This document shows, in pieces, positions 1 to 5,049 of a stretch of DNA of 5,049 nucleotides. Positions within the stretch are counted from its first letter, which is position 1. The number at the start of each line of letters is the position of its first letter. The translations under genes were made by a program, and so were the position numbers. Below the pieces are notes generated by a model. That model had not been told where the DNA came from. It saw only the letters and a program-made list of their open reading frames with translations, and searched no databases. Origin of the DNA: an uncultured candidate division Zixibacteria bacterium. GTDB lineage: Bacteria; Zixibacteria; MSB-5A5; GN15; FEB-12. The DNA lies in assembly GCA_913009765.1 (NCBI GenBank), contig CAJVYT010000331.1:1-5049 (forward strand). Reading direction: 5' to 3'.

Positions 1-506
1 GATGCAATAATTGCCTTGACCTCTGACGAGAATATTAGTCGTCCTTGTTGGTCGGCGTGATAGAATAACGGCTTTATGCCCAGGGGGTCGCGAGCCAACC
101 ACCCCTCTTTGGTATTATTGTCCCATAACGCAAATGCAAACATGCCTCTCAGGTTGTTCACATTCTGAATCCCGCCGATTAGATATAGCGCTAGAATCAC
201 TTCGGTATCAGAGTGAGTCCTGAAAACGTAACCTTGATTCTGACATTTTTTTCTTAGTGATTTATGATTATAGATTTCACCATTGAATACGATTGTTGCT
301 TTCCCGTCAGCAGTGGTCATTGGTTGCTGACCATTATCAAGGTCAATAATTGACAGACGGGCATGGCCAAGTGCCGCATGTGTGGAGCAATATCGCCCAT
401 TAGCATCAGGTCCGCGATGGCTAATTTCTCCAATCATTCTATTCAGTCGATCTTCTGATCCAGGATCAAGAGCACGCGTGGAGAACCAGCCTGTTATTCC
501 GCACAT
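1..506 (-). CDS. Asparagine-synthase-type glutamine amidotransferase, N-terminal part (cut by window edge)
   Basis: The 168 complete codons visible encode the class II (Ntn-type) glutaminase domain of an AsnB-family enzyme. This domain releases ammonia from glutamine for the ATP-dependent synthetase domain that should follow beyond position 1. After removal of Met1, Cys2 (MCGITGWF) is the expected catalytic nucleophile. Other family motifs seen are SHRGPD (29-34), HARLSIIDL (48-56), FNGEIYNH (74-81), HSDTEVI (98-104), GMFAFALWD (121-129), ARDPLGIKPLFY (138-149) and SSEVKAI (160-166). These cover the glutamine-binding Arg, Asn-Gly-Glu and Asp positions known from E. coli AsnB. The start ATG lies 3 nt after the stop of the DUF354 gene and has only a weak purine stretch (GGAAAAG) about 11 nt upstream, so translation is probably coupled. 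In glycan clusters, relatives of this family often amidate sugar carboxylates or act on unknown acceptors rather than make free asparagine. The acceptor cannot be read from this half of the protein. The family call is very secure; the substrate is not. Confidence 0.95.
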   Translation of the reverse strand, partial: MCGITGWFSTRALDPGSEDRLNRMIGEISHRGPDANGRYCSTHAALGHARLSIIDLDNGQQPMTTADGKATIVFNGEIYNHKSLRKKCQNQGYVFRTHSDTEVILALYLIGGIQNVNNLRGMFAFALWDNNTKEGWLARDPLGIKPLFYHADQQGRLIFSSEVKAIIA

Positions 507-509
507 AGT

Positions 510-1577
510 CTAGGCGGCTTTTCCAGACTGCTGGTATTGTTGCAATATCTGAGGGAATTGAATAATCGAGTCAGCAATGAATTTTGCGACGTCAATAGTT
601 TCATCAAGCAGTCGTGAATGTCTTGATTCCAGAATCTTTTTATCGATGCTTAATAATTCATCTACGGACTGTTCAATAAGAGGTCCTTTAACAGAAAAAA
701 TATTTTTAACCAGGCCATATCGCTGTTCTTGCTCGTTAGTATAACCACGACCGGTTTCGGCAGCATAAATGGCCGGGACACCTAGTACTGCACACTCCGA
801 TGCCATGGTGGCACTTTCACCGATAAATAATCGGCAGAAAGCCAGTACATGGTGTACTTCTGATACTTTACCTTTATATAAATAAGGGGTGAATTCCTGG
901 GGCAGACTTCTTTCCGAGGAAATGAGCACGTTCCCACTTTTTTGTAGTTGCCTGATAAGTCCCGACAATATTTCGGGGGTCCAGCCCTTTTCTCCAACAT
1001 CATGATTGGCCTGCCAGGAAACAATCCTGACGAAGTAATTGTTTTGTTCGGGTTTTATTCCATTTGCCTGCGCTATCTGTGAACTGGGTTTGAAGTATTT
1101 TGGATGGAGATAGGAAAGCTCATGATACCCGGCATATCGCACATGACGTGTTTTAGGCAACCAGGCCTCATAACAACGAGGAACCAGAACGCAGCTACAA
1201 AACGGATATGTTATGGAATTCTGTAATTTTGCATTTTCTGTATCATAAAAGACGAGGGAAGGCGTGCGACTGAAAAATCCCACCTGCGCGATACTGGTGC
1301 CGCCAATGGCAGCCATGCGGTCAGGTCGGAATTCGCGCATGACTTTTAGCAGGGCAAAGTTGCGTAAGACAAGCTCTTTTCCCAAAGATATAAGTCCTCC
1401 GCCTCCAAGTGAGGACAGTTTTTTATTTTGTATGCCAAGCTCTTCCAGTAATTCTATCGCCATTTCCTTGTCGCGGCTTGTCACCATAACCTGGTGACCC
1501 TGGTCAGTGAGAATTTTTATCGGATTCCTGAAAAAATGCACATGTGCCGGGTGATTGATGTCAATCAATATCTTCAT
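510..1577 (-). CDS. DUF354 family protein, GT-B glycosyltransferase/epimerase-like
   Basis: This 355-residue cytoplasmic protein has no signal peptide or membrane helix. It matches the DUF354 family as I know it: HPAHVHFF near the N-terminus (9-16) within a Rossmann-like MKILIDINHP start, FYDTENA (110-116), YAGYHELSYLHP (148-159), a VRIVSWQANHDVGEKG stretch (183-198), and a C-terminal GESATMASECAVLGVPAI segment (253-270). That last segment resembles the sugar-nucleotide-binding region of GT-B enzymes such as MurG and UDP-GlcNAc 2-epimerase. The length is normal for the family and the gene looks intact. DUF354 proteins occur often in bacterial and archaeal surface-glycan loci, but I know of no firmly assigned reaction, so glycosyltransferase or sugar-nucleotide epimerase activity is an inference from fold. 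Its ATG overlaps the TGA of the upstream GT2 gene by 4 nt (ATGA). The upstream bases lack a clear Shine-Dalgarno, so termination-reinitiation coupling is likely. Confidence 0.9.
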   Translation of the reverse strand: MKILIDINHPAHVHFFRNPIKILTDQGHQVMVTSRDKEMAIELLEELGIQNKKLSSLGGGGLISLGKELVLRNFALLKVMREFRPDRMAAIGGTSIAQVGFFSRTPSLVFYDTENAKLQNSITYPFCSCVLVPRCYEAWLPKTRHVRYAGYHELSYLHPKYFKPSSQIAQANGIKPEQNNYFVRIVSWQANHDVGEKGWTPEILSGLIRQLQKSGNVLISSERSLPQEFTPYLYKGKVSEVHHVLAFCRLFIGESATMASECAVLGVPAIYAAETGRGYTNEQEQRYGLVKNIFSVKGPLIEQSVDELLSIDKKILESRHSRLLDETIDVAKFIADSIIQFPQILQQYQQSGKAA

Positions 1578-2449
1578 CTTCTGTCAGAGTCTTTGTAAAT
1601 CAGCATAGTAATTTGTTCTGATACCAGTCCTATTAGAAAGATTAGCATTGAAGTAATAAATAACAATGCACTCATATTAGTGAATCTCCCAAAGGTGAAA
1701 TAAGTGTAGGCATAATAACTGATGCCTGTAACAAAATATGAAAAAGAGATTGGTAAGAAAATTTTTAGCGGTGAGTAAAGTGTTCCGACCTTGAATATAA
1801 TTATAAAAAATCTAACGCCATCCCGAAGCAGGTTGATGTGGCTTTTCCCGACACGTTTATTTACTTTTATCGGAACATAAACAAGGGGGTAGCCGGCACG
1901 AAAAAATGACATGGTAATAGTTGTCGGATAAGAAAAACCATTTGGGAGTAAGTATAAAAATTGCCGGAATTTTTCAGCATCTACTGCCCTGAATCCAGAT
2001 GTCAGATCCAATATTCTGGAATTTACTATCCAGCTGGAAAGTTGATTATATATAGTGTTGGCCAGTAACCTGCCAAAACTTGCCTGTGATTTTACTGATC
2101 TGGCGCCAACTGCCATATCAAAGCCTTCATCAAGCTTGGCAAGTAATTTCGGGATATCCTCGGGATTGTGTTGGCCATCCGCGTCCAAAAACACAAGTCT
2201 TTCCCCTGAAGCTTTGCGTGCACCGGCCTTTATTGAACCGCCATTTCCCAGGTGTTGTCTGTTGGTAATGCGTTCTACATTGAATTTCTGGCACACAGCC
2301 TCAGTTGAGTCTTCCGATTTGTCATCCACTACGATGATCTGGGCGTCAGGATAAAGTGATTTTAGTTTCGGCAATAATGTTTCCAGAGAACTGGCTTCAT
2401 TTCTTGCCGGGAGAATTATAGAAATCTCATTTTTATTGGTCTTGGTCAT
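1574..2449 (-). CDS. Family 2 glycosyltransferase, polyprenyl-phosphate-sugar synthase type (DPM1/GtrB/ArnC-like)
   Basis: The 291-residue protein starts with a GT-A fold of the dolichol-phosphate-mannose-synthase kind. Visible are ILPARNEA (12-19), IIVVDDKSEDST (38-49, nucleotide-binding Asp42/Asp43), HLGNGGSIKAG (66-76), the metal-binding DXD in LDADGQH (88-94), DLTSGFRA (148-155) and a basic KRVGKSHI stretch (198-205). Two strongly hydrophobic helices follow at about 228-250 and 259-284, as in GtrB-type enzymes anchored in the inner membrane. Known relatives transfer mannose, glucose, GlcNAc or aminoarabinose from a nucleotide donor to a polyprenyl phosphate on the cytoplasmic face. The sugar cannot be told from sequence alone. 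The gene overlaps the end of the GT-C gene by 17 nt and has its own ribosome binding site inside that gene. It overlaps the DUF354 gene by 4 nt. Placement next to a GT-C protein fits a donor-making partner, since GT-C enzymes use lipid-linked sugars. No GtrA-like flippase is seen in the window. Confidence 0.92.
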   Translation of the reverse strand: MTKTNKNEISIILPARNEASSLETLLPKLKSLYPDAQIIVVDDKSEDSTEAVCQKFNVERITNRQHLGNGGSIKAGARKASGERLVFLDADGQHNPEDIPKLLAKLDEGFDMAVGARSVKSQASFGRLLANTIYNQLSSWIVNSRILDLTSGFRAVDAEKFRQFLYLLPNGFSYPTTITMSFFRAGYPLVYVPIKVNKRVGKSHINLLRDGVRFFIIIFKVGTLYSPLKIFLPISFSYFVTGISYYAYTYFTFGRFTNMSALLFITSMLIFLIGLVSEQITMLIYKDSDRR

Positions 2450-4394
2450 CTCCAGGCTCTCCCTGATTCAAAGTATATGGACGAAGTTTAGCACCTAGCC
2501 TTTCCATTTTCTTCTTTTCTTCTACTGTGGGCTTTGCATTAAGTTTCTTGCCTTCTGTAAAATAATTCACTGCCTGTTTTTTGTTTCCAAGCTTAAGAGA
2601 AATTTCAGTTAAAAAAAGAAAATTCATCAATTTAGGCTGATTTTTATTCGCAAACATGAAATAGTCTCGCGCTTCTTTAAATCTACCCAGATTAATGCTG
2701 TGAACGCCAGCAATTTCCCATGATCTTAATTGCCATTCTTCGTTCAGGATATTTGGGTTGCGACGCAGCATTTTTTCATAAATATTAAATAATCTTTTGT
2801 ATTCGACTTCATGTTTGCTGGTTTGGGCCAGTAATGATTCGAATATCCAGATAGTGACTTGGGAATATGAGTAATTATCTATTCTGTATTCCAGCTCGTT
2901 TAAAAGGTCGTTTTCAATAACACTTTCGATGGTTATCGTATGTTGCATGAGTCTCAACAACTGATCCGGGCTTTCATAGTCTAGCATTGCGGCTATGGAG
3001 AGGTGCTTTTTTGCCTTGTCATAGAATTTATTATCGTACATCAGGATGCCGAGCATTGAATGTGCCCGGGGAGAGCTGGGATGATTGGCAACTTCCGAAT
3101 TATAAAGATTCCATTCGCTGGACCAGTTAATAGCCCGACCAAAAGTTGCGAAAGCGTAAAGCATGATAAGGACAACAGGCAGTATATATCGAAGAGTAAT
3201 TCCTTTTGAAAAAAACTTGTAAGGAAATGTGATATAGAAGATCAGGGCAAATAACAATCCAAACTGAGGAAGGTAGTTACGGTGCTCAAATATTAGTTCC
3301 AGTGGTATTATTGTCGACTCAAGAATGTGTCCAATAAAGAACCAGAATATACCAAAGCTAAGTACGGTTAAAAATTTGATTCTTATGCCAATAAACGCCA
3401 GCGTTAAAAGTAAAAAAATTCCAATTATTGAGAATAAAGTAGTAAGTGGCTCAACAATTGATCGAGAGAGCAGAAAATCGTCGTGAAACAGGCCCATCCT
3501 GCCGATATCGGGCACCATTGATAGACTTATGTAAAACCACAAGACTCTTGCCTCGGTCAGAAGACGTTCATAAAGACTAAATGTCCTGGTGTCATAAACT
3601 TCCAGGTGAATTGTATTATTCGGAAAAAATAGTACTGCCAGAATCCCCATAGCTATTGGCAGCAAAAACAGTAGCGACCAGAATATCCTGAATCGTCTTT
3701 TTTCCTGGGCTGGCACGGCGAACCGAAATACCAGAATTTCAATAAGAATTATGAATAGGGGTAGTAAAGCACCATTTTCCTTGCTTAAGATTGATAACAA
3801 TCCAAAAAATATATAACCAATGCCAATGATCCAGTAGCCCTGTTTGTTTTCTTTCTCAATTTTTGTTCTTCCCCATATGTAAGACAGGAGGGCCGCAATT
3901 AAAAACAGTGCAGAAAGTTGATTCATGCGCTGTACGATATAGAGCACAGAGGTAAGATTTAACGGGTGAACCAGCCATAAAATACTTACCGCACCCGCAA
4001 GAAAATTTATTTGATTAAATGAAACAGGGTTATTGTTTTGTGTATAAAACCGGGCAAGCAAGAACCGGGCGAGTAAAAACAAACCAAAGCCAGATGTTAT
4101 GTGAATCACCAGGTTGGTGAGTTTCATCCAGAAGGTATCAGTACCTGTTGTATAATAATTAAGTGCCAGTGACAGCAGGGCAATCGGTCGCTGTAGCACG
4201 CCTGATTTTTGGGAAAACGCTGCAGATTTTAAAGATGAAAGATCCAGATTTTCTATGAAGATTTTACTGTTGTAAGCGATGTGGGGGATATCATCGAAAA
4301 CCGGTGGCCCATACAGACCATTCCAGTAGATAGTCAGTGTAATGATGGTGGTTATAAACAGAAAAGTTATACACGTGTATATTTCTTTTTTCAT
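2433..4394 (-). CDS. Multi-spanning TMTC-like GT-C glycosyltransferase with C-terminal TPR-like domain; candidate pilin O-glycosyltransferase
   Basis: With the start chosen here the protein has 653 residues. About 11-12 hydrophobic segments run from residue 5 to 418, followed by a soluble helical region (about 430-635) with TPR-like pairs at about 445-475 and 555-615. The first loop after TM1 carries PVFDDIPH (31-38). Its paired acidic residues Asp34/Asp35, on the periplasmic side if the N-terminus is inside, correspond to the catalytic position of GT-C enzymes. Other stretches recall the TMTC/DUF1736-type family: WLVHPLN (140-146), YIVQRMNQLSALF (152-164), LSKENGALLPL (203-213), YERLLTEARVLWFYISL (275-291), LFHDD (302-306), and PLELIFEHRNYLP (364-376). 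Eukaryotic TMTC proteins use dolichol-phosphate-mannose to O-mannosylate proteins. In bacteria the acceptor is generally unknown. The open frame extends 14 codons upstream to a GTG at 4436, but that lies inside the terminator hairpin. The ATG at 4394 has a GGGGAG site 4 nt upstream and gives a normal MKKE N-terminus ahead of TM1. The gene follows the pilin gene directly. Two sampled 60-base lines are visibly more AT-rich (27% and 33% GC) than two from the pilin gene (55% each). A polymerase or ligase role in a polysaccharide pathway is the main alternative. Confidence 0.82.
   Translation of the reverse strand: MKKEIYTCITFLFITTIITLTIYWNGLYGPPVFDDIPHIAYNSKIFIENLDLSSLKSAAFSQKSGVLQRPIALLSLALNYYTTGTDTFWMKLTNLVIHITSGFGLFLLARFLLARFYTQNNNPVSFNQINFLAGAVSILWLVHPLNLTSVLYIVQRMNQLSALFLIAALLSYIWGRTKIEKENKQGYWIIGIGYIFFGLLSILSKENGALLPLFIILIEILVFRFAVPAQEKRRFRIFWSLLFLLPIAMGILAVLFFPNNTIHLEVYDTRTFSLYERLLTEARVLWFYISLSMVPDIGRMGLFHDDFLLSRSIVEPLTTLFSIIGIFLLLTLAFIGIRIKFLTVLSFGIFWFFIGHILESTIIPLELIFEHRNYLPQFGLLFALIFYITFPYKFFSKGITLRYILPVVLIMLYAFATFGRAINWSSEWNLYNSEVANHPSSPRAHSMLGILMYDNKFYDKAKKHLSIAAMLDYESPDQLLRLMQHTITIESVIENDLLNELEYRIDNYSYSQVTIWIFESLLAQTSKHEVEYKRLFNIYEKMLRRNPNILNEEWQLRSWEIAGVHSINLGRFKEARDYFMFANKNQPKLMNFLFLTEISLKLGNKKQAVNYFTEGKKLNAKPTVEEKKKMERLGAKLRPYTLNQGEPGDDQDQ
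2457..2464 (-). promoter_or_regulatory. Ribosome binding site of the GT2 gene inside the end of the TMTC-like gene
   Basis: AGGGAGAG on the minus strand lies 7 nt before the ATG at 2449 and within the last codons of the upstream gene. It supports that ATG as the GT2 start. With the 17-nt overlap it implies that ribosomes finishing the upstream gene can load directly onto the GT2 gene. Confidence 0.65.
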
Positions 4395-4398
4395 GTAT

Positions 4399-4404
4399 CT
4401 CCCC
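4399..4404 (-). promoter_or_regulatory. Ribosome binding site that sets the start of the TMTC-like gene
   Basis: On the minus strand GGGGAG stands 4 nt before the ATG at 4394 (GGGGAGATACATG). This supports that ATG over the upstream in-frame GTG at 4436, which would put the first codons in the terminator stem and has no comparable site. The spacing is slightly short. The site starts directly after the eight T residues of the pilin terminator, so any transcript that passes the terminator carries the site immediately 3' of the hairpin and U-tract. Confidence 0.7.
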
Positions 4405-4434
4405 AAAAAAAAGCCCCCCATATAGATGGGGGGC
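4405..4434 (-). terminator. Rho-independent terminator of the pilin gene
   Basis: Read on the minus strand, GCCCCCCAT (4434-4426) pairs perfectly with ATGGGGGGC (4421-4413) around a 4-nt loop. This 9-bp, GC-rich stem is followed at once by eight Ts (4412-4405). It begins 28 nt after the pilin TAA codon and is oriented to end pilin transcription. There is no T-tract on the opposite side, so it is not bidirectional. It separates the pilin gene from the four-gene glycosylation-type operon and so probably lowers expression of those genes relative to the pilin. Confidence 0.95.
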
Positions 4435-4462
4435 ACTTGTAGCTTTGTTGTTCCTCAGCCTT

Positions 4463-5011
4463 TTATTTCTTAGGAAAATGCTTGCGCTGAACATTGGTTA
4501 TAGGAACACCAGTGGTGGCAACGATTGAGGTTGGCACCCAGCGAATGTTACCGGCTTGCTGTTGAGAGCGAAAATGCAGGTAAGTAGGCACGTTACCAGC
4601 AAGTATCGAGTATGTTGGAATGTTGTTCTGGTAAGTACATGCAAATGCGGCACCTAAGCGAATAACACCCACTGCATCTGCCGGCTCAACATACGTGGTT
4701 ATATTGATTCGAGAAATGTTTTCACTGACATAAGAAGCCTGCCCCAGAACACCAATCGTTTGGTTTCCTTGTACTGCAGAATTCAGTAAAACCGTTCCTG
4801 TGTTGCCTGGATCAGCCAGTTGCAGGTTACCGTCCTGAATAGAGAGGGCAACATTGGTTTTGATTGCCGCAGAAGCAGCCGCGCACTCAGAAATACGGGT
4901 CTTGGCGATGTAATCCTGATAAGCCGGAATGGCGATGGCCGCCAGAATACCAATAATCGCGACCACGATCATCAGTTCGATTAATGTAAAACCTTTTTGC
5001 AATTTTTTCAT
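4463..5011 (-). CDS. pilA: Type IV major pilin (PilA-like prepilin)
   Basis: The 182-residue prepilin has a 7-residue leader, MKKLQKG, followed by [27 protein letters not shown]. Cleavage after Gly7 by the prepilin peptidase PilD, with N-methylation of the new Phe1, is expected. Glu5 of the mature protein (residue 12), needed for subunit assembly, is present. The mature length of 175 residues is at the long end for type IVa pilins. Only two cysteines occur, Cys43 (in [11 protein letters not shown], at the C-terminal half of the long helix) and Cys125 (in AFACTYQN). The usual C-terminal disulfide loop of Pseudomonas/Neisseria-type pilins is therefore not evident. The C-terminus is basic (QRKHFPKK) and lacks the terminal Ser used by the TfpO/PilO glycosylation route. 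A Ser/Thr-rich stretch lies at 159-172. The start has a GGAGA site 9 nt upstream. The promoter lies mostly outside the window, so control by sigma-54/PilR, common for pilA, cannot be checked. A minor pilin is less likely given the strong leader, single-gene unit and strong terminator. Confidence 0.93.
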   Translation of the reverse strand: MKKLQKGFTLIELMIVVAIIGILAAIAIPAYQDYIAKTRISECAAASAAIKTNVALSIQDGNLQLADPGNTGTVLLNSAVQGNQTIGVLGQASYVSENISRINITTYVEPADAVGVIRLGAAFACTYQNNIPTYSILAGNVPTYLHFRSQQQAGNIRWVPTSIVATTGVPITNVQRKHFPKK

Positions 5012-5020
5012 GTTATGGAT

Positions 5021-5025
5021 TCTCC
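5021..5025 (-). promoter_or_regulatory. Ribosome binding site of the pilin gene
   Basis: GGAGA on the minus strand lies 9 nt before the pilin ATG at 5011, inside an AT-rich leader. This is good spacing and confirms the start that gives the 7-residue prepilin leader. The remaining bases to 5049 are AT-rich 5' leader, and no convincing promoter can be placed in so short a stretch. Confidence 0.8.
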
Positions 5026-5049
5026 AAATTAAATACTTAAGTTACGTAT

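Noticed and set aside
1..506. Exosortase/PEP-CTERM-associated amidotransferase
   Set aside because: The glutaminase domain motifs are shared by all AsnB-like enzymes. No exosortase, PEP-CTERM protein or other Eps gene is visible in the window, so the narrower name is not supported.
1264..1497. Plus-strand open frame opposite the DUF354 gene
   Set aside because: It is an antisense shadow of conserved coding sequence with no domain signature and no convincing start signal.
2055..2354. Plus-strand open frames opposite the GT2 gene
   Set aside because: They are antisense shadows of a clearly conserved glycosyltransferase, lack ribosome binding sites and give low-complexity Ser/Pro-rich products.
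2433..4394. O-antigen ligase/Wzy or PglL-type oligosaccharyltransferase
   Set aside because: The first-loop FDD motif, EHRNYLP, SKENG and the C-terminal TPR-like helices fit the TMTC-like GT-C pattern better than the large periplasmic loop pattern of Wzy_C/PglL proteins. The biochemical role still remains open.
4395..4436. Upstream GTG start at 4436 adding 14 residues to the TMTC-like protein
   Set aside because: The extension would be translated from the GC-rich terminator hairpin and T-tract (MPPIYMGGFFLGRY) and has no ribosome binding site. The ATG at 4394 has GGGGAG just upstream.
4291..4494. 67-residue minus-strand open frame across the pilin 3' end, terminator and GT-C start
   Set aside because: It overlaps two well-supported genes in another frame, runs through the terminator and has no recognisable protein features.
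4497..4502. TATAAC on the minus strand near the pilin 3' end as a -10 box for the downstream operon
   Set aside because: The hexamer about 17 bp upstream (ATCGTT) does not resemble a -35 box and the match lies in coding sequence. It is too weak to annotate.

Overview
The window reads as a bacterial chromosome segment, most likely from a gammaproteobacterium (a betaproteobacterium is possible). The main clue is a classical type IVa major pilin with a short MKKLQKG leader and a typical [21 protein letters not shown]-terminal helix. GC content is moderate. All five genes lie on the minus strand, so transcription runs from position 5049 towards 1. No RNA gene, insertion sequence, CRISPR array or long repeat is visible.

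Layout in transcription order: a complete type IV pilin gene (5011-4463) with a good ribosome binding site; a textbook intrinsic terminator (4434-4405); then four tightly packed genes that look like one translationally coupled operon. These are (i) a 653-residue multi-spanning membrane protein with C-terminal TPR-like helices, resembling the TMTC-type GT-C O-mannosyltransferase family (4394-2433); (ii) a family 2 glycosyltransferase of the polyprenyl-phosphate-sugar synthase type with two C-terminal membrane helices (2449-1574); (iii) a DUF354 GT-B-like protein (1577-510); and (iv) the N-terminal glutaminase domain of an asparagine-synthase-type amidotransferase, cut off by the window edge (506-1). 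The junctions are a 17-nt overlap, a 4-nt ATGA overlap and a 3-nt gap.

How they may work together (inference): the GT2 enzyme would charge a polyprenyl phosphate with a sugar on the cytoplasmic face. The GT-C protein would use that lipid-linked sugar in the periplasm, and the pilin encoded immediately upstream is the obvious candidate acceptor. The DUF354 and amidotransferase genes would make, extend or amidate the glycan. The window therefore may hold a pilin O-glycosylation cassette built around a TMTC-like enzyme instead of the known PilO/TfpO, PglL, TfpW or TfpM types. The alternative is an ordinary surface-polysaccharide cluster that happens to sit beside the pilin gene.

The longest open frame of the GT-C gene starts at a GTG inside the terminator hairpin. 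I place the start 14 codons further in, at the ATG behind a GGGGAG ribosome binding site. The terminator's T-tract touches that site directly, so the downstream operon probably depends on read-through from the pilin promoter or on a weak promoter inside the pilin gene.
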